Shown: positions 12,280 to 25,000 of the stretch, in pieces | Numbering within the stretch: position 1 is the stretch's first letter | Layout of the letters: each line of letters starts with the position of its first letter | Source of the DNA: Enoplolaimus lenunculus | Taxonomy: Eukaryota; Nematoda; Enoplea; Enoplida; Thoracostomopsidae | Direction of reading: 5' to 3' | Assembly: GCA_030248215.1 (NCBI GenBank) | Contig: JASANG010001676.1 | Coordinates: 186,001-250,000, forward strand | Length of the DNA: 64,000 bases | Notes under the pieces: generated by a model | Databases searched by the model: none | Told to the model about the DNA's origin: nothing | Seen by the model: only the letters and a program-made list of their open reading frames with translations | Made by a program: the position numbers and the translations under genes

Positions 12280-12688
12280 GAAAATATAACCACCACACCT
12301 TAACAAAATGCATAAACATACATTGTCTATGTATAATTATTTATAGCTTCGGGTCCACTTCGTGGTGTCGTGTATATTTTGGCAAAGATATCAACCGTAA
12401 ACGGCACCAAATTTTGCCAAACTTTTTGCAATACTTCGATTTGGCAAAACCCGACGGTTTCTTGCGTTTATAGTTTTTAGGTTTGCTTTATCTTTACCAG
12501 ACAATCTCGATGGTGGGTTGTTGAAAATTAAATATTTCAAACGGCGCATATTGGTAGAAATTTATACTGCGCGCTCGGGCGACAGTGTTTGATTTTCGTA
12601 AACGCCCAGAGGTGATGAGCGGTAACAGTGGTACACAACGAGATAGAGATGGGGGGTGGGTAAAATAGATTTCTGGTTCGGGGGTCCC

Positions 12689-12825
12689 GGCCAATGTAAA
12701 GAACAGGGGCGGAACAGAATTATAAGCATTCATAAGCCTAAGCGTAAAAAGGAGCATATTCCCAAGCATAAGCCTAAAAGCCTAATCCAACAAAAATAGT
12801 CCCTGATCGGTCTTATAGACATAAT
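12689..12825 (+). mobile_element. TTAGGC-core element, truncated
   Basis: Opens GGCCAATGTAAAGAACAGGG, then has a short CCTAAGC core; the right end is worn away. Confidence 0.6.
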
Positions 12826-12914
12826 ACACATCGTATACGTTTAAATTTAAGGCTATGAAGAAGAATTGGAAAACAAAGAATAAAACATATCTTTTGGGTT
12901 TTGTTGGAAATTAT

Positions 12915-13080
12915 GGCCCATGTAAAGATCAGGGGCGGAATGTTTTTCTGTGGGACTTGAAAAGAGTAAGCTTAAGCTTTAGCGTAATTTGTTTGCTTGG
13001 ATTAGGCTTAGGCTCAGGCTTAGGCTTAGGAATATGCTCATTCTTACGCTTAGGCTTAGGCTTACGCTTAGAAATGAATA
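12915..13080 (+). mobile_element. TTAGGC-core element, right end missing
   Basis: Opens GGCCCATGTAAAGATCAGGG with the typical AAGAGTAAGCTTAAGCTTT segment, then a GATTAGGCTTAGGC core that stops at AGAAATG. Confidence 0.65.
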
Positions 13081-13671
13081 AATTTCGTTCCGTTCAACAC
13101 AATCTGTATAATCGCTGAAACATAGAGGTCCACAGAGGCACATTTGATTGCGTTTCGAGCATTTCAATTTGACTTATTACAAAAAGATAAAATTATTTCC
13201 GGTTTCTGTTCAAATTAAATTATTAAATTTATAAATTCAAAAAATTTCCGTTGACTCCAACTGAATAAAGCGTTGAAAAGCATAAAATTTGACAATCATT
13301 CACTGTTCGCTGTCCCACCAGCTTTCATCCATCGTAACACAAACAAATAGGAACCACTTAAACTTACGCAATAACCACTGTCAAACATTTGAGCTTCCAT
13401 AAGCCCCAGTGTCCACTATAACTTTACTTCCATCGTACAATATAGCAATAGTGTCCATCTCTTTAAAATATTGCAACAAACAAATTGCTAAAATATTGCA
13501 ACTGCATGCAAAGCATTATGCGATTTACCTGGACTGCATACATCTTTGTCTCTAGGTGGACATCTATATAACTAGAGCTATGAAGATATTTTAACGGTTA
13601 GTTTCAAGTACCCCTACCCTGTAAAACTAATTCAGCTAAACATATAAAATCTAGTGTCCATTTAGAAAACG

Positions 13672-13738
13672 GTTTATATATTATATATATTATATATTAT
13701 ATATATAATATATAATATATATAATATATAATATATAT
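13672..13738. repeat. AT microsatellite, right arm
   Basis: TATATATTATATATAATAT tract, partner of 8613-8680. Confidence 0.8.
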
Positions 13739-14338
13739 ACTGCTGTTTGCTAAATGCAAATTGCAAATTGTATACAGTGTGCCCCAACACAGAGAAATAT
13801 TCGTGCTAGAACGTCAGCTTCCGGTATTAAGTAACCAAGATTTCACTATTTTAGTTTCTAGAAAAGTTGCAATAAATCAGGTTGCAGCCGGAAGTAAAAA
13901 AAACATTAGCCGGAAACGAAGCTGGAGGTCAACTAATTGTTCCGAAGCCGGAGGTGAAACAAAATCAGGTAATAAAACTTATGTAAATCTTGCTCCAACT
14001 GTAACAATAATTGGTAAAGTGTTGCCAAAAATTTTAGTTTTAAAGCTTATTTTGTAACGCAATCTTTTGACGGTTGTGTTCCAATGTTGCCCCAAAATTT
14101 TGAAACGAACTCAATTTTAAAAACAAAACTCTTAATACAAAAATGCCAAAAATTTCACAACTGAATTCGCCGAAACGTTGGGCTAAAATGCTATCTGAAG
14201 AAAACGTTGAACTCGAATCCTCGTCGAATTGACTATTTACTGCTCTTGAATAGGCTTAGACTTAAAATTTGGCTTAGGATTATGTTTAGAGTTATTCTTA
14301 AGTTTAGGCTTTAGACTTACGAAGCTCTCGGGCACGTA

Positions 14339-14776
14339 CTGTAGTGACCCGAATAAGAGGGGGGACTGATATTTACTTGGTCTTTCCATAGGGTACCCTC
14401 CTGTTATTCGGGTACGGACTGTTATTTGTTTTTAACCAGCGCTCCGCCACCCTTCGTTACTAATATATCTGGTACAGCAACTATCCGTTGAATTAAACGT
14501 TTATTTGTGTTGTGTCAATAGCTTGAGCGATAATGCAAGGTAATAAGGAATGTACCTTCAAAACTTAAGTACGCTTTTAAGTTTCGATGTCAACTTTACT
14601 TGGCCATGGAGTCATTTATGCGCTATAATTAGGAATAATTGACATTTATAGATTAATTCGGGTTTAAGAGCTCTATCTGCATACGGACTCTTATTAGGGA
14701 TACGGACTCCTATTGATTCGGACCCAAAATGGTAACCCCTCTTTCATTACCCCCCCCCTTATTTGGGTCGCTACAG
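14339..14776 (+). mobile_element. Miniature element with CTGTAGTGACCCGAATAA ends
   Basis: The ends CTGTAG(T/C)GACCC are inverted and flanked by TA. It lies within the segment present only in the right arm. The first 200 bp resemble 6674-6870 and its mirror 16740-16940, a diverged member. A half end also sits at 31270-31290, and another abuts 3629 and its mirror 19465. Confidence 0.7.
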
Positions 14777-14779
14777 TAA

Positions 14780-15415
14780 GCAGTTCTAGCGGTCGTAAAT
14801 TCAAGTTGACAAAATAATTTCGATTTTATCGTCATTGTTTTTATATGGTTTTCTTTGTTTTGTTATGTTTGTTATTTTTTTACATTTTAGATTATTTTTC
14901 CGAGTATCTTATGACTGTCGGGACGAAAATTGGCAAATCACGGCTGGATGGCCAATGAAACTGTGTGAATGTTTTGAAAACACTTCAAATTGCAATAAAT
15001 CAATGAATATTCACTGTATAATATGATTTTATTGAACGTTGAAGTGAGTTTACGTTTCAGTATTAATATTAGGCTTTTTCGATTCTGTAGAAGCTATGTT
15101 TTGAAATCTGCACAAGCTTTTCAGATACAGTTTTATTGCTAGCGATGGTACCCGTTTTGTACGAAGGGCATACAAGGGTAATCATCGACTTGGAAGCGAG
15201 GTTAAAACTTTTCTACAGGCACTGAAGTGGTCCTGATTGATATGTGGCTACAGGCCTGTTCAGTTGCTATTCCCAAATGGACCTGCGCTCGACTCCTAGC
15301 TAGAAATGAATGATGCATCTTGAAATTTTGAAGTAAGTTAAACATCGAATTGAAATCTATAGGTGCGGCTCCCAGTACAAAACTAAACATTGGAAGCTTT
15401 AGTTTTGGTTAGAGT
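14780..15415. other. Right-arm-only segment with no recognised feature
   Basis: Together with the element at 14339-14776 this sequence has no partner in the left arm near 8160. No splice-bounded coding exon or repeat end was recognised in it. Confidence 0.5.
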
Positions 15416-17504
15416 GTGCAGTAAAGTGCCTTTGGTCATAAAAACTACCTACGAAAAAATTTGTATACCTTTTGCTTGTTGCTATACCGCCGATTGTAGA
15501 CAAGGGCGGATCCGAAGGGGGGGTGTGATGGGGGTATGATGCATCCCACCACCGGCTGCCGAGCGTAAACTTTTTTCAGGGTTAAAATCAAACTTACAAT
15601 GCAAATCTTTATTCCATATCTCAAAATTTCACAATTGTTTCAGGCTTCTGCACAACTAATTTTCTATGTGTTTTGGCAAGTTTTAAAATGCGTCTGCACG
15701 AACCTAAGCATACACCTAAACTTTAGCCTAAAGCGTAGATGCAAGCTTAAGCCTAAACCTGAGTCTAATCCTAAACTTCCGAATAGCCTAAGCTTTTGGA
15801 TACCCGGCAAATTAAAATTTTGGGTAAATGGGATATCACTGAGGAAATTGGGAGGGAATTGTTCTTTACGTGGGCCAGTGTGTTTGTTTGACTTGTACCA
15901 AAAGGATCCGCCACTTATCTATAGCCAAGGAAGGCTGGGGGGCTCAGTCCATCTGGAAATATTTTGGCCACCAAGAAAATGTTTAACTTTACTTACAACC
16001 ATAAGTCATTGAAAACCCTTGTATGCTCCTACTGAAACGGTTTTCGCTTCCTCCCTCCTAGCAAGGTGAGCTGGTTACAGGTCGGTTGTTATCTTGTACT
16101 ACTAGATACGCTGAGTTGGTTGTGTACTACAATTTTAATTTTTATATATTTTTCTGTTTCCGAAGATTTATTACGTTCAGCGCTGACCTCTCGTGGCAAC
16201 AGTATACATAGCAGTTTGCGTGGCGATTTTTTTACTGTTCCATGACTGAAAAATTGCATGTTTAGTTTAAACTTAATATAATTTATCCTACAAAATAAAA
16301 CCATTTGATAAAATGTGTTGAAGCTTGAAAACTTGAAATTTTAAGTTGCAACGTTTGAAACCAAAGGGAAAATTTTAAATTTTTTTACTTTAGGATAGCA
16401 TCATGATTTTATGTTCCACACGGCGCCGTCTGCCTGCGGACGACGCCGTTCGCCTGCACTCGCCGCCGCACGACGCCACACAGGAACGCACGGATCAAGA
16501 CGATACCGTTGGCTGCCGCGCTAGGCCGCTCGATGCCTCGTGGCGACGCGCATCACTCGTAAAATTAAATTTAAGATGTGACACGCGCTACTGCCCGTTA
16601 TATAAATTTTTTTCACATGACGTGCGGCGCCATACGACGAGTATTGCATCACCGTTAGACGGTCGAAGCTTCTATGTGAGATAACGCTAGGATGCGCTAA
16701 TTTGTTCGTAAAAGTTCGAACCGGAGCACAATTTGTACTATCGCTCATGGCTTTGATACAAGACAAATAAACTTTAATTCAACGGATAATTGCTGTACCA
16801 GGTATATATCTGTAACGAAGGTTGGATGCGAGCATGGGTTAAAATACATAACAGTCCGTACCGAATAACAGGAAGGGTATCATCTGGAGATGCCAAATAA
16901 ATATTAGTCCCCCTGTTATTAGGGTGATTACAGTAGTAGCTCGCTTCGTTCGCAAAATCAACTTTAAACTTATGTCAAACTAAACCCTAACTTTGCTAAA
17001 GTACTGGTACCCGAGATACTTGTAATCCGCAATTTCATCGTCTCGACAATTGGTCGCCCATATCATTATTGTTAGTCTTTGGCTTCAGACTTAACATTTA
17101 CGCTAGTGCTTTATGCTCAGATTTAAAGCCTAAGCCTACTTAAGCGTAAGAATAATTATATACCAAAGCCTAAGCCTAAGCGTAAATTGTTGGGCGACAA
17201 GTTGTCGGGCAACGAACTGTCGTAGATTCGTCCGACGATTGTCGCAATTGAAAATCCTGGCCATTTGTTTGGCTTTCAGCAAAAAAAAAACTTCAGCAAC
17301 GAAATTCTTGCCAGTTGGTAGAATTTTGGCATCAGTATGCATCAACCTAAAACTCATCCGACGTACGAAAGTTTATTCACCATACATAGTAAAACGGGCT
17401 CCTGTACACTTTCCCGACATTTTAGGCATATTTTCAGGTTCAGTATAATGCTTACCTATGCCTTAAGCTTAAGCGTTTTCCTAAACCTAAGCCTTTTAGT
17501 TCCT

Positions 17505-18611
17505 TATTGAGCGAAGCGAAACTCCGAGCGAAGCTCGGAGTTTCGCGAAGCGATTTATGTTTTGTACTTGGGGGTCGAAAGGTGGATGTCCGTCCGTCCG
17601 TCTGTCCGTCTGTCCTTCCGAAAAGAATCTCAGGAACGGCTGAACCAATTTTGATAAACTTTTTTGTTTGAAAGCCAATTATCCGGGGGTGTTAACCTCG
17701 CATTGGGGTTTTAAAATTTTAAGACGTTTATTAGCTACAGGATAATTTGCATAATTAATTAAGCCTAAATTAGGACTTTCCACAATATTTCACTCATTAT
17801 TACAGTTAGAAGCAATCTAATTTAGCATTAAAGGGTTTTTTGGTGCAAGAAATCTGCGTAGACTGTTTACAAACCTCCAAAACCGATAATGGAGCAGTTA
17901 GCTAATAGATAATTTGCATATTAGCATAGTATATAAGCATAAATTAGGACTTTTTACAATATTTCACTAATTATTAACGTTAAAAGCTATATAATTTCAG
18001 CACTAAAGGATTTTTAGGTACGAGGAATTTGAATAAATAGTTTACAAACATCCAAAACCGATAATTGAATAGTTAGCTAACAGCTAATTTGCATATCAGC
18101 TTAATGGACAAGACAAAACTAGGACTTTTTAAATTTTTCAATAATTATAAGGGTTTCCTGAAAGTTTTTGGGTGCGAGGAATCTGAGTACATTGTTTACA
18201 AACCTCCAAAACCGATAATTGAATAGTTAGCTAATACCTAATTTGCATATTAGCTTATTGAACAAGACAAAACTAGGACTTTTTAAGTTATTTCAATAAT
18301 TATTAGGGTTTACTGAAAGTTTTTGGGTGCGAGAAATCTGTTACAAACCTCCAAAACCGATAATTGAATAGTTAGCTAATAGCTAATTTGCATATTAGCT
18401 TAATTGACAAGACAAAATTAGGACTTTTTAAATTATTCCAAAAATTATTATGGTGGCTGAAGGGTTTTTGGGTGCGAGGAATCTGAGGAAATTGCTTACA
18501 AACCTCCAAAACCGATAAATGAATAGTAAGCTAACAGTTAAATTGCATATTACCTTAATTGCTTACGTGTGTTCGAGCTTCGCTCAATATATGTAGTCCC
18601 ACTACGACTGG
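17505..18611 (-). mobile_element. Element carrying a ~160-bp tandem minisatellite, right arm
   Basis: Mirror of 5001-6106 with the same number of units and only scattered substitutions. Confidence 0.65.
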
Positions 18612-18687
18612 TATATAAATTTGAAGGAAATATGTGAAAGAGTCATATAATGCACAACCATTGTGGAATTGCGCGTTCAGTTCTAAG

Positions 18688-19023
18688 CAGGGTGTAAACG
18701 GATATTGAAAATAACCGAAACAGAAAAGCATTTTTCTACTAATACAATTGGGTCGTGCAAATATTCAACGACTTCGGTCAAATTTTATTAAAAAAACGAC
18801 AACTTCACTAAAAAAAATTTTTGTGAATAAATTTATTTCATTATTTCAAATCGAACAATGCAACCGATCTGTAGTGAAAACGTGGATGGTTGCTAAATGA
18901 ACTTGACCATACTATAACTATGAGCACTAAAATAACGCAATTTCGTGTATTTTTATAACCGAAACAAAACCGGACACTGATTTTCACCGGAACCGGAAAC
19001 AGATTTTCCGGTTTGCACGCCTG
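18688..19023 (+). mobile_element. CAGGGTGTAAACGG miniature element upstream of EF-hand copy (right)
   Basis: Mirror of 4588-4925, ending 50 bp before the ATG at 19074. Because both gene copies carry it, the insertion predates the arm duplication, and it occupies the position where a promoter would be expected. Confidence 0.65.
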
Positions 19024-19073
19024 GTTGTTTCCAAATCTTGTAATCGCGATTGCTGATCAACCAATCATACTCG

Positions 19074-22000
19074 ATGACGCCGGATTCATCTGTGGAGTCC
19101 ATTGAACGAATCGCATGCAGGACACATGATCGACCACAACAAACAATTCTGTCTCGTTGTGTTTGCTGTTGGCAACTGTATTATTATCGTCGAGCATTCA
19201 GTGAAGGATTGCAAAGTGTATCGCAACGACAACGCGCAAAACAACAACGACAACTGCAACAACGTCGGCTGGAATATTCGCGAAAGGCGGAACAAAAACA
19301 AACGCGAAAAATCAAAGAACACCGCGGAAGCAATGAATTTCAAGACTGTGGCGAGGATGAAGGTAAGTCTTTGGGGGTCAGTTTTTAGGCTTCGGGTGAA
19401 TCAATAATAAACAACAGTCTGTAACCGTGCGCAGTCCACTTCTCTATTATTCGGGTCACTACTGTAGATGGTTTAAATTGATCAGTTTGAGGGATGAAAT
19501 GGTAGGTTTGTCATGTGCTTAGGACCCTGGGGGAATAGTACTTGACAACCTGGATAAAATGTTGTATAAGTTACCGTGCGAAACCACGAAATGAAAAAGT
19601 TTTGAAAATGGTAAGGCAGATATTTTTTTCTCAGCTTCGTCTTGAATACTATGAACCTTTAGGGCTTGTTGCGCGTGTTCTGTTCCTTTCAAAACATTGA
19701 ATTTAACGATTTTACTTTTTTCATACAACATGTGGATAGTAGCAAGAGTGAACAGAGGCGGATCTAAAAATTTCTGACGGGGGGAGGCAAGCTGGCAAAC
19801 GTTATGGAAACGCAAACATTATAAGGTAGGCACATTATCATTTTATCACCAAAAAATTTTCTGATGAGAAAGTTTGTAAGGTAGGGTTTACCAATTTATC
19901 GCAAAAAATTGTGAGAAAAAATTGTGTTTTTTCCAAAAAAATATTGTGAGGGGATAAATATAAATTAGGAACCGTACCATTTGATCACAAAAAATTCTGG
20001 AGGGGAGCCGCCCCCCGTCAGGATCCGCTAGTGAGAGACGATGATGCACACTTCAACAAGGCTAACTGGGTACATTCTGTTTAGGAACGAATGGTACGCG
20101 CTGTGTTTTTGGCCGAACCCCTCCCCCTATGAGTCTGAATTTATGTTAAATATATTAGTTCAGTATAATTTATAAAATAATTTAGCCAATTTCTGTTTCA
20201 ATTTGTTTAAATTTCAGATATCAGCAACACAGTAGCGTCAGTGTCAACAGAATGGTTGCGCAAAAAATCGTCTGCATTTAAATCAAGCATTGCAGCTCAA
20301 CTTAGCGGCGTTTTGAACAAAAATCAACCCGAGTACAGCGTTGAAAAGTCTGTTGCGTTACGAAATATGGCATCTCTTGCGTTTACGGTAAGTGTGAATT
20401 TTTTCGAGTCGTAGAAATTGCCGTTGCAAATCACACAATTGCTGGCTTTGGCTACTAAAACTGGTCCATGTATAGAACAGGATCGGAACAGTAGTGTAAG
20501 CATATTTCTAAGCCTAAGTCTAAGTCAAAGGCTAAGCCTAAGCCTAAGCCGAAGCCTAAGCCTAAGCATAAGCATATGGATGAGCCTAAGCATATGGATG
20601 AGCCTAGTCCAAAGCCTAACCCTAAACAAGAGCCTAAGCTTAAGCAAAAAAAATTAGTCTTAAGCTTAAAATGACTCTATTATAGCCCCTCCGGAAAACG
20701 ATCCGGCATTGTTCTATACACGGGCCCCGAACTTGCACGTGTGAATAGGTCTTTAGTGGGTTTTCTGCTTTTGATAAGCAATTTGTACCAAGCAACTTGT
20801 GCCATTTTAATATTTTCAGCCGACTTAATGCTTCTACTTCAGCATACCACGTATCACGGCTGTTTTACGTTATAAATTATGCCTACCGTAATTAACAAAA
20901 CTCTTACATTTGTTGAGGTCATGAGCATTTGGGCCAATGTTACTTTTAGGATCGCAACTATGGATATTAAGCAATATTCCTAAATCTAACATTTAAGCTA
21001 CACATTGAAAAAAGTGTAAACCCGCAAAGCCTGCCTAATCCTTAGCCTAAGCATATTAAGCAAAGAAATATAGTCTAAAAGCTAAATCTACTCTTTTGCT
21101 GTCACATCAGAAACCAGAATCGTTCTAACAGTAACATAAGGTCACCAACGTGCAATTGCAACTCTTACCCAGACAAGTCTCAATTGAAAATGCTTTGTGT
21201 CTGTGGCTGAACTACAGAAATTAATTTGAAAGTGGTATCAAGTTGAAATTTAATTCAAGCAAACAGCTATCGCTCGAGTCTACAAGGTACAGGTCAACCG
21301 GTATCAACTCTTATTTTTATCCTTGTCATTTAGGGTCGCTGGCGTATTCTCACGATTAGCAATTACCTAAAATCTTAACGCCCATGCGTAGAACAGGTCC
21401 CTCCCAGTTTGCCGGGTAATATCCGAATTTCCCAAAATCCCAATTTCCCGGGTAATATCCGAATTTCCCAAAAATCCCAATTTCCCGGGTAATATCCGAA
21501 TTTCCCAAAAATCCCAATTTCCCGGGTAATATCCGAATTTCCCAAAAATCCCAATTTCCCGGGTAATATCCGAATTTCCCAAAAATCCCAATTTCCCGGG
21601 TAGTATCCAAATTTCTCAAAAATCCCAATTTCCCGGGTAATATCCGAATTTCCCAAAAATCCCAATTTCCCGGGGAATATCCGGATTTCCCAAAAATCCC
21701 AATTTTCCAGGTAATATCCGCGCATTTTCGGAGGGACTTCTTCAGCACATGGGCCAATCTATGTATACAAGAGATAATATGATTATGATTAAAATGGTAT
21801 TTTATATACGGCCGTCTCTAGCGATCAACATGTAGACCGGTTTGTATATATAGTGCTTACAATAGTAAGACGTGGCAGATGTGCAAATATTAGAGTTTGC
21901 AGGCCGCTTGTTTGCCAAAATTGCATCAAATTTCAATATTTGAATTTAATTTGTTATAATTGGTGATGTATGGCTGTTCGAAATACAAAAGCTTCGCTGG

Positions 22001-25000
22001 TTATAGTGCACTTTAACCAGAAACCGTTTCGAGATAAGCGTTATGGTTTTGCAATTTCATTCCGTTAGTTTTGACCAGAAATAGTTAGACTCGTCTTGTT
22101 TTTTTTGGTCCTGTATAATTTTTCTTCTATCTGTTTTTTCTTAACCTTTCCAACTGTGTTCATAGGCTTCACAAATTCGAAACTCAGTCATTTAGCAAAG
22201 TGAAACTTTCCGCAAAGCTCAGCGCTTTGGTTTGTACTCGGGGGTGTCAAAAGGTGGATGTCGATCCGTTGTTCCGTTCGACGAGAATCTCAGAAACCGC
22301 TGACCCGATTTTGATAAACTTTTTAGTTTGAAAGCGTATTATCCTTAGGTTAAAATATGCGATTGTGCTTTGTAAAGATGGTATGTTTAAGTAGACTGAT
22401 TAAAAAGTAAGTATGTCTGAGCTTCGCTCATACATGAAGTTTCACTGCAACTGGTATACTGCATATTTTGGAAAGTCTGTTTGTCTTTTCAACATTGTTG
22501 CATAAAATGCAACCACAGTTGTTTTATAAGGAACTATTAATGGTGTATTACATATCAAAGCCTAAAATGAATATCTGCACCTCCCGGTCGAAAATCTTTA
22601 ACAGCATTAATTGAATTCTATGTTCGGAACCTTTTCCGTGCTGCCATCACTGCAAAAAATGGTGAGTCAAATTAACTCTCTTCGAAATAGACTTTTACGG
22701 ACTACACAGACAGTCAAGTTTGTCTCCGCCAGAGTCAAATTCAAATCCCTCGTGTCGCTCAGTGAGTCTAATTTGAGCCTGGTGGAGCCGAATTTGACTC
22801 AGTTTGTGTAGTCCGGAAAAGCCAATTTCGGAAAGAGTTTCTGTGAGTAGCATTTGACTCCGCCAGAGTCAAATTCAACTCACTCGTGTCACTCAGTGAG
22901 TCTTATTTGACCCTGGTGGAGCCGAATTTGACTCAGTTTGTGTAGTCCGGAAAAGCGTATTTCGGAGAGAGTTTCAGTGAGTCGAATTTGACTCTGTCGG
23001 AGTCGAATTTGACTCAGTTTGTGTAGTCCGGAAAAGGCTACGTATTTTGGAGACTCAATGTGACCCACCAGTTTTTGCAGTGTTAACAAGCTCTTGCCCT
23101 CTGTTTAACAACTCGTTGTTTCGGAGCGAAACTGAATCTTTTATATCAAAGAAATGTTAATTAAGCGAAAAATTTTCCGTTTACTATCTTTAACAGCGGT
23201 CATGCATTTGATCAAAACGTTTGTTTGAAGTAAGCTTCAAAATCTTTAATAATGGATAAAAATCTTCAAGCTGACGAGGTTTTGTCAACACCTGTGAAAC
23301 TGAAAACGAGTGGCTTAAATTTAGTTTGCTAGAAATTTTACTAAAGCGAGCAAAACATTTAGCATAATTAACTTTACCAGCCAACTAATTTCATAATTAA
23401 AGATAAATATATATATTCAGATCATTCATTTGATACAGAAATATGTTGCAGGTAAACGAATGCTAATTTGTACCATTTTGAGTCAATGTATAGAACAGGG
23501 TCGTAAAAGTTTGTATAAGCATATTCCTAAGCCTAAGCCTTAGCCGTAGAGTAAAGATGAGCTTATATCTAAAGCCTAAGCCTATGCCATTGCAGAAGAT
23601 TGGTTTCAAGTTTAAGAGTTCACTCTACAGTAGTCGCGGAGAAAAACGATTTGCCCCTAATCATTACATTCAGCCAAAGAAGCTTTGTTTGATATTGGGT
23701 TCTGGGTTGTTGACCGAATACCAAGTTGTAAAATTAGTCACACTTGCGTTTTAGCAGCAAAATCTACTCAGAAATAAAAAATTCCTTCCTATCGGCTTAA
23801 ATAATACCGATAATTGCCAATTTGTGTAAACTTTTTTTATGAAAAGCTAAAATATTTCCACTGTTTCGACGAGATCAACATTCTCAAATATGTGTAGCAA
23901 CTATCATCAGTCAGCAATTGGTCTTCGAAGACGACAGCTACAGATGCGCGATATTCTATACTTTAGTATACACTGCAAAAAATGGTGAGTCAAATGGACT
24001 CTCTCCGAAATAGGCTCTACGGGATTACACAAACTGAGTCGGATTCGACACCGCCAGACTCAAATTCGACTCAGTAAAGTCGCACGTTTGACTCTGGTGA
24101 AGTCTAATTTGACTCAGTTTGTGTAGTCCCGTAGAGCCTATTTCGGAGAGAGGCAATTTGACTCACCATTTTTTGCAGTGTAGAATGCGTCAAATAACAA
24201 ACAATGGGCTGAATTGCGAAGCTCATCAATCAACCATTCAAAGAACTTATTGGCAACTGGTAATAGACGCTTGATAGATTTTGAGAATACCGATAAAGAA
24301 ATCAAAAATTTAAACTTTTTGATTTTAGAAAGTACAGGAACACAAAATCTTAAATCAAAACTTTTACTTCCGCCGTTACGGCAGACGCAGTCGGTTGAGA
24401 AGGTTGGCATAAACACGGAAGCCAATGTTACTTTTAGGGCCGTAACAGTAGATTAAGCGTATTCCTAAGCATAAGCCTAAGCCTAAGCGTTGCAAATGTG
24501 TGTTCCTAAGCCTAAGTCTAAGCCTAAGCGTTGCAAACGTGTGTTCCTAAGCCTGAGCCTAAGCGTTGCAAACGTGTGTTCCTAAGCCTAAGTCTAATGC
24601 TAAGCCTAAGCTAAAAATGTATATAATCTAGAATCTAAACCTACACTTTTATAGACCCACCAGAAACCAGGCCGTCCCTAAAAATAACATGGGCCAGAAC
24701 GGAAATCATTTAGAATTGCACCTACCCCTCCACTTGAACGCGATGACAACTATTTACAGACTATTACACAGAATACGTATGTAAATTTGTTATTTTTCAG
24801 ATACTAGAACTTACTGAAGACGAAATTAAAGGTACGCTGACTTCGGTGCATACTTTCCTGCTAAACGGTCTTGAGCTGACACTACAGGCTTGTATGCTTA
24901 CATTTTCTTTAGTAAAAGAATACATATTAACGCTTAAAGCCTATGCTTAAACCTTTGTCCAAGTCTAAGCCTAAGCCTAGGCCGTAATCTGAAATGAGGG

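Larger units (their letters stand above)
10775..23246 (-). repeat. Right arm of a giant inverted repeat
   Basis: Mirror image of the left arm. The sum of paired coordinates is about 23093 in the outer part, about 23611 after the left-only insertion at 3672-4186, about 22400 inside the right-only insertion near 14330-15415, and falls to about 21550 at the centre because the left inner arm is shorter. The match is still present at 23246, where the partner sequence leaves the window. Confidence 0.95.
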
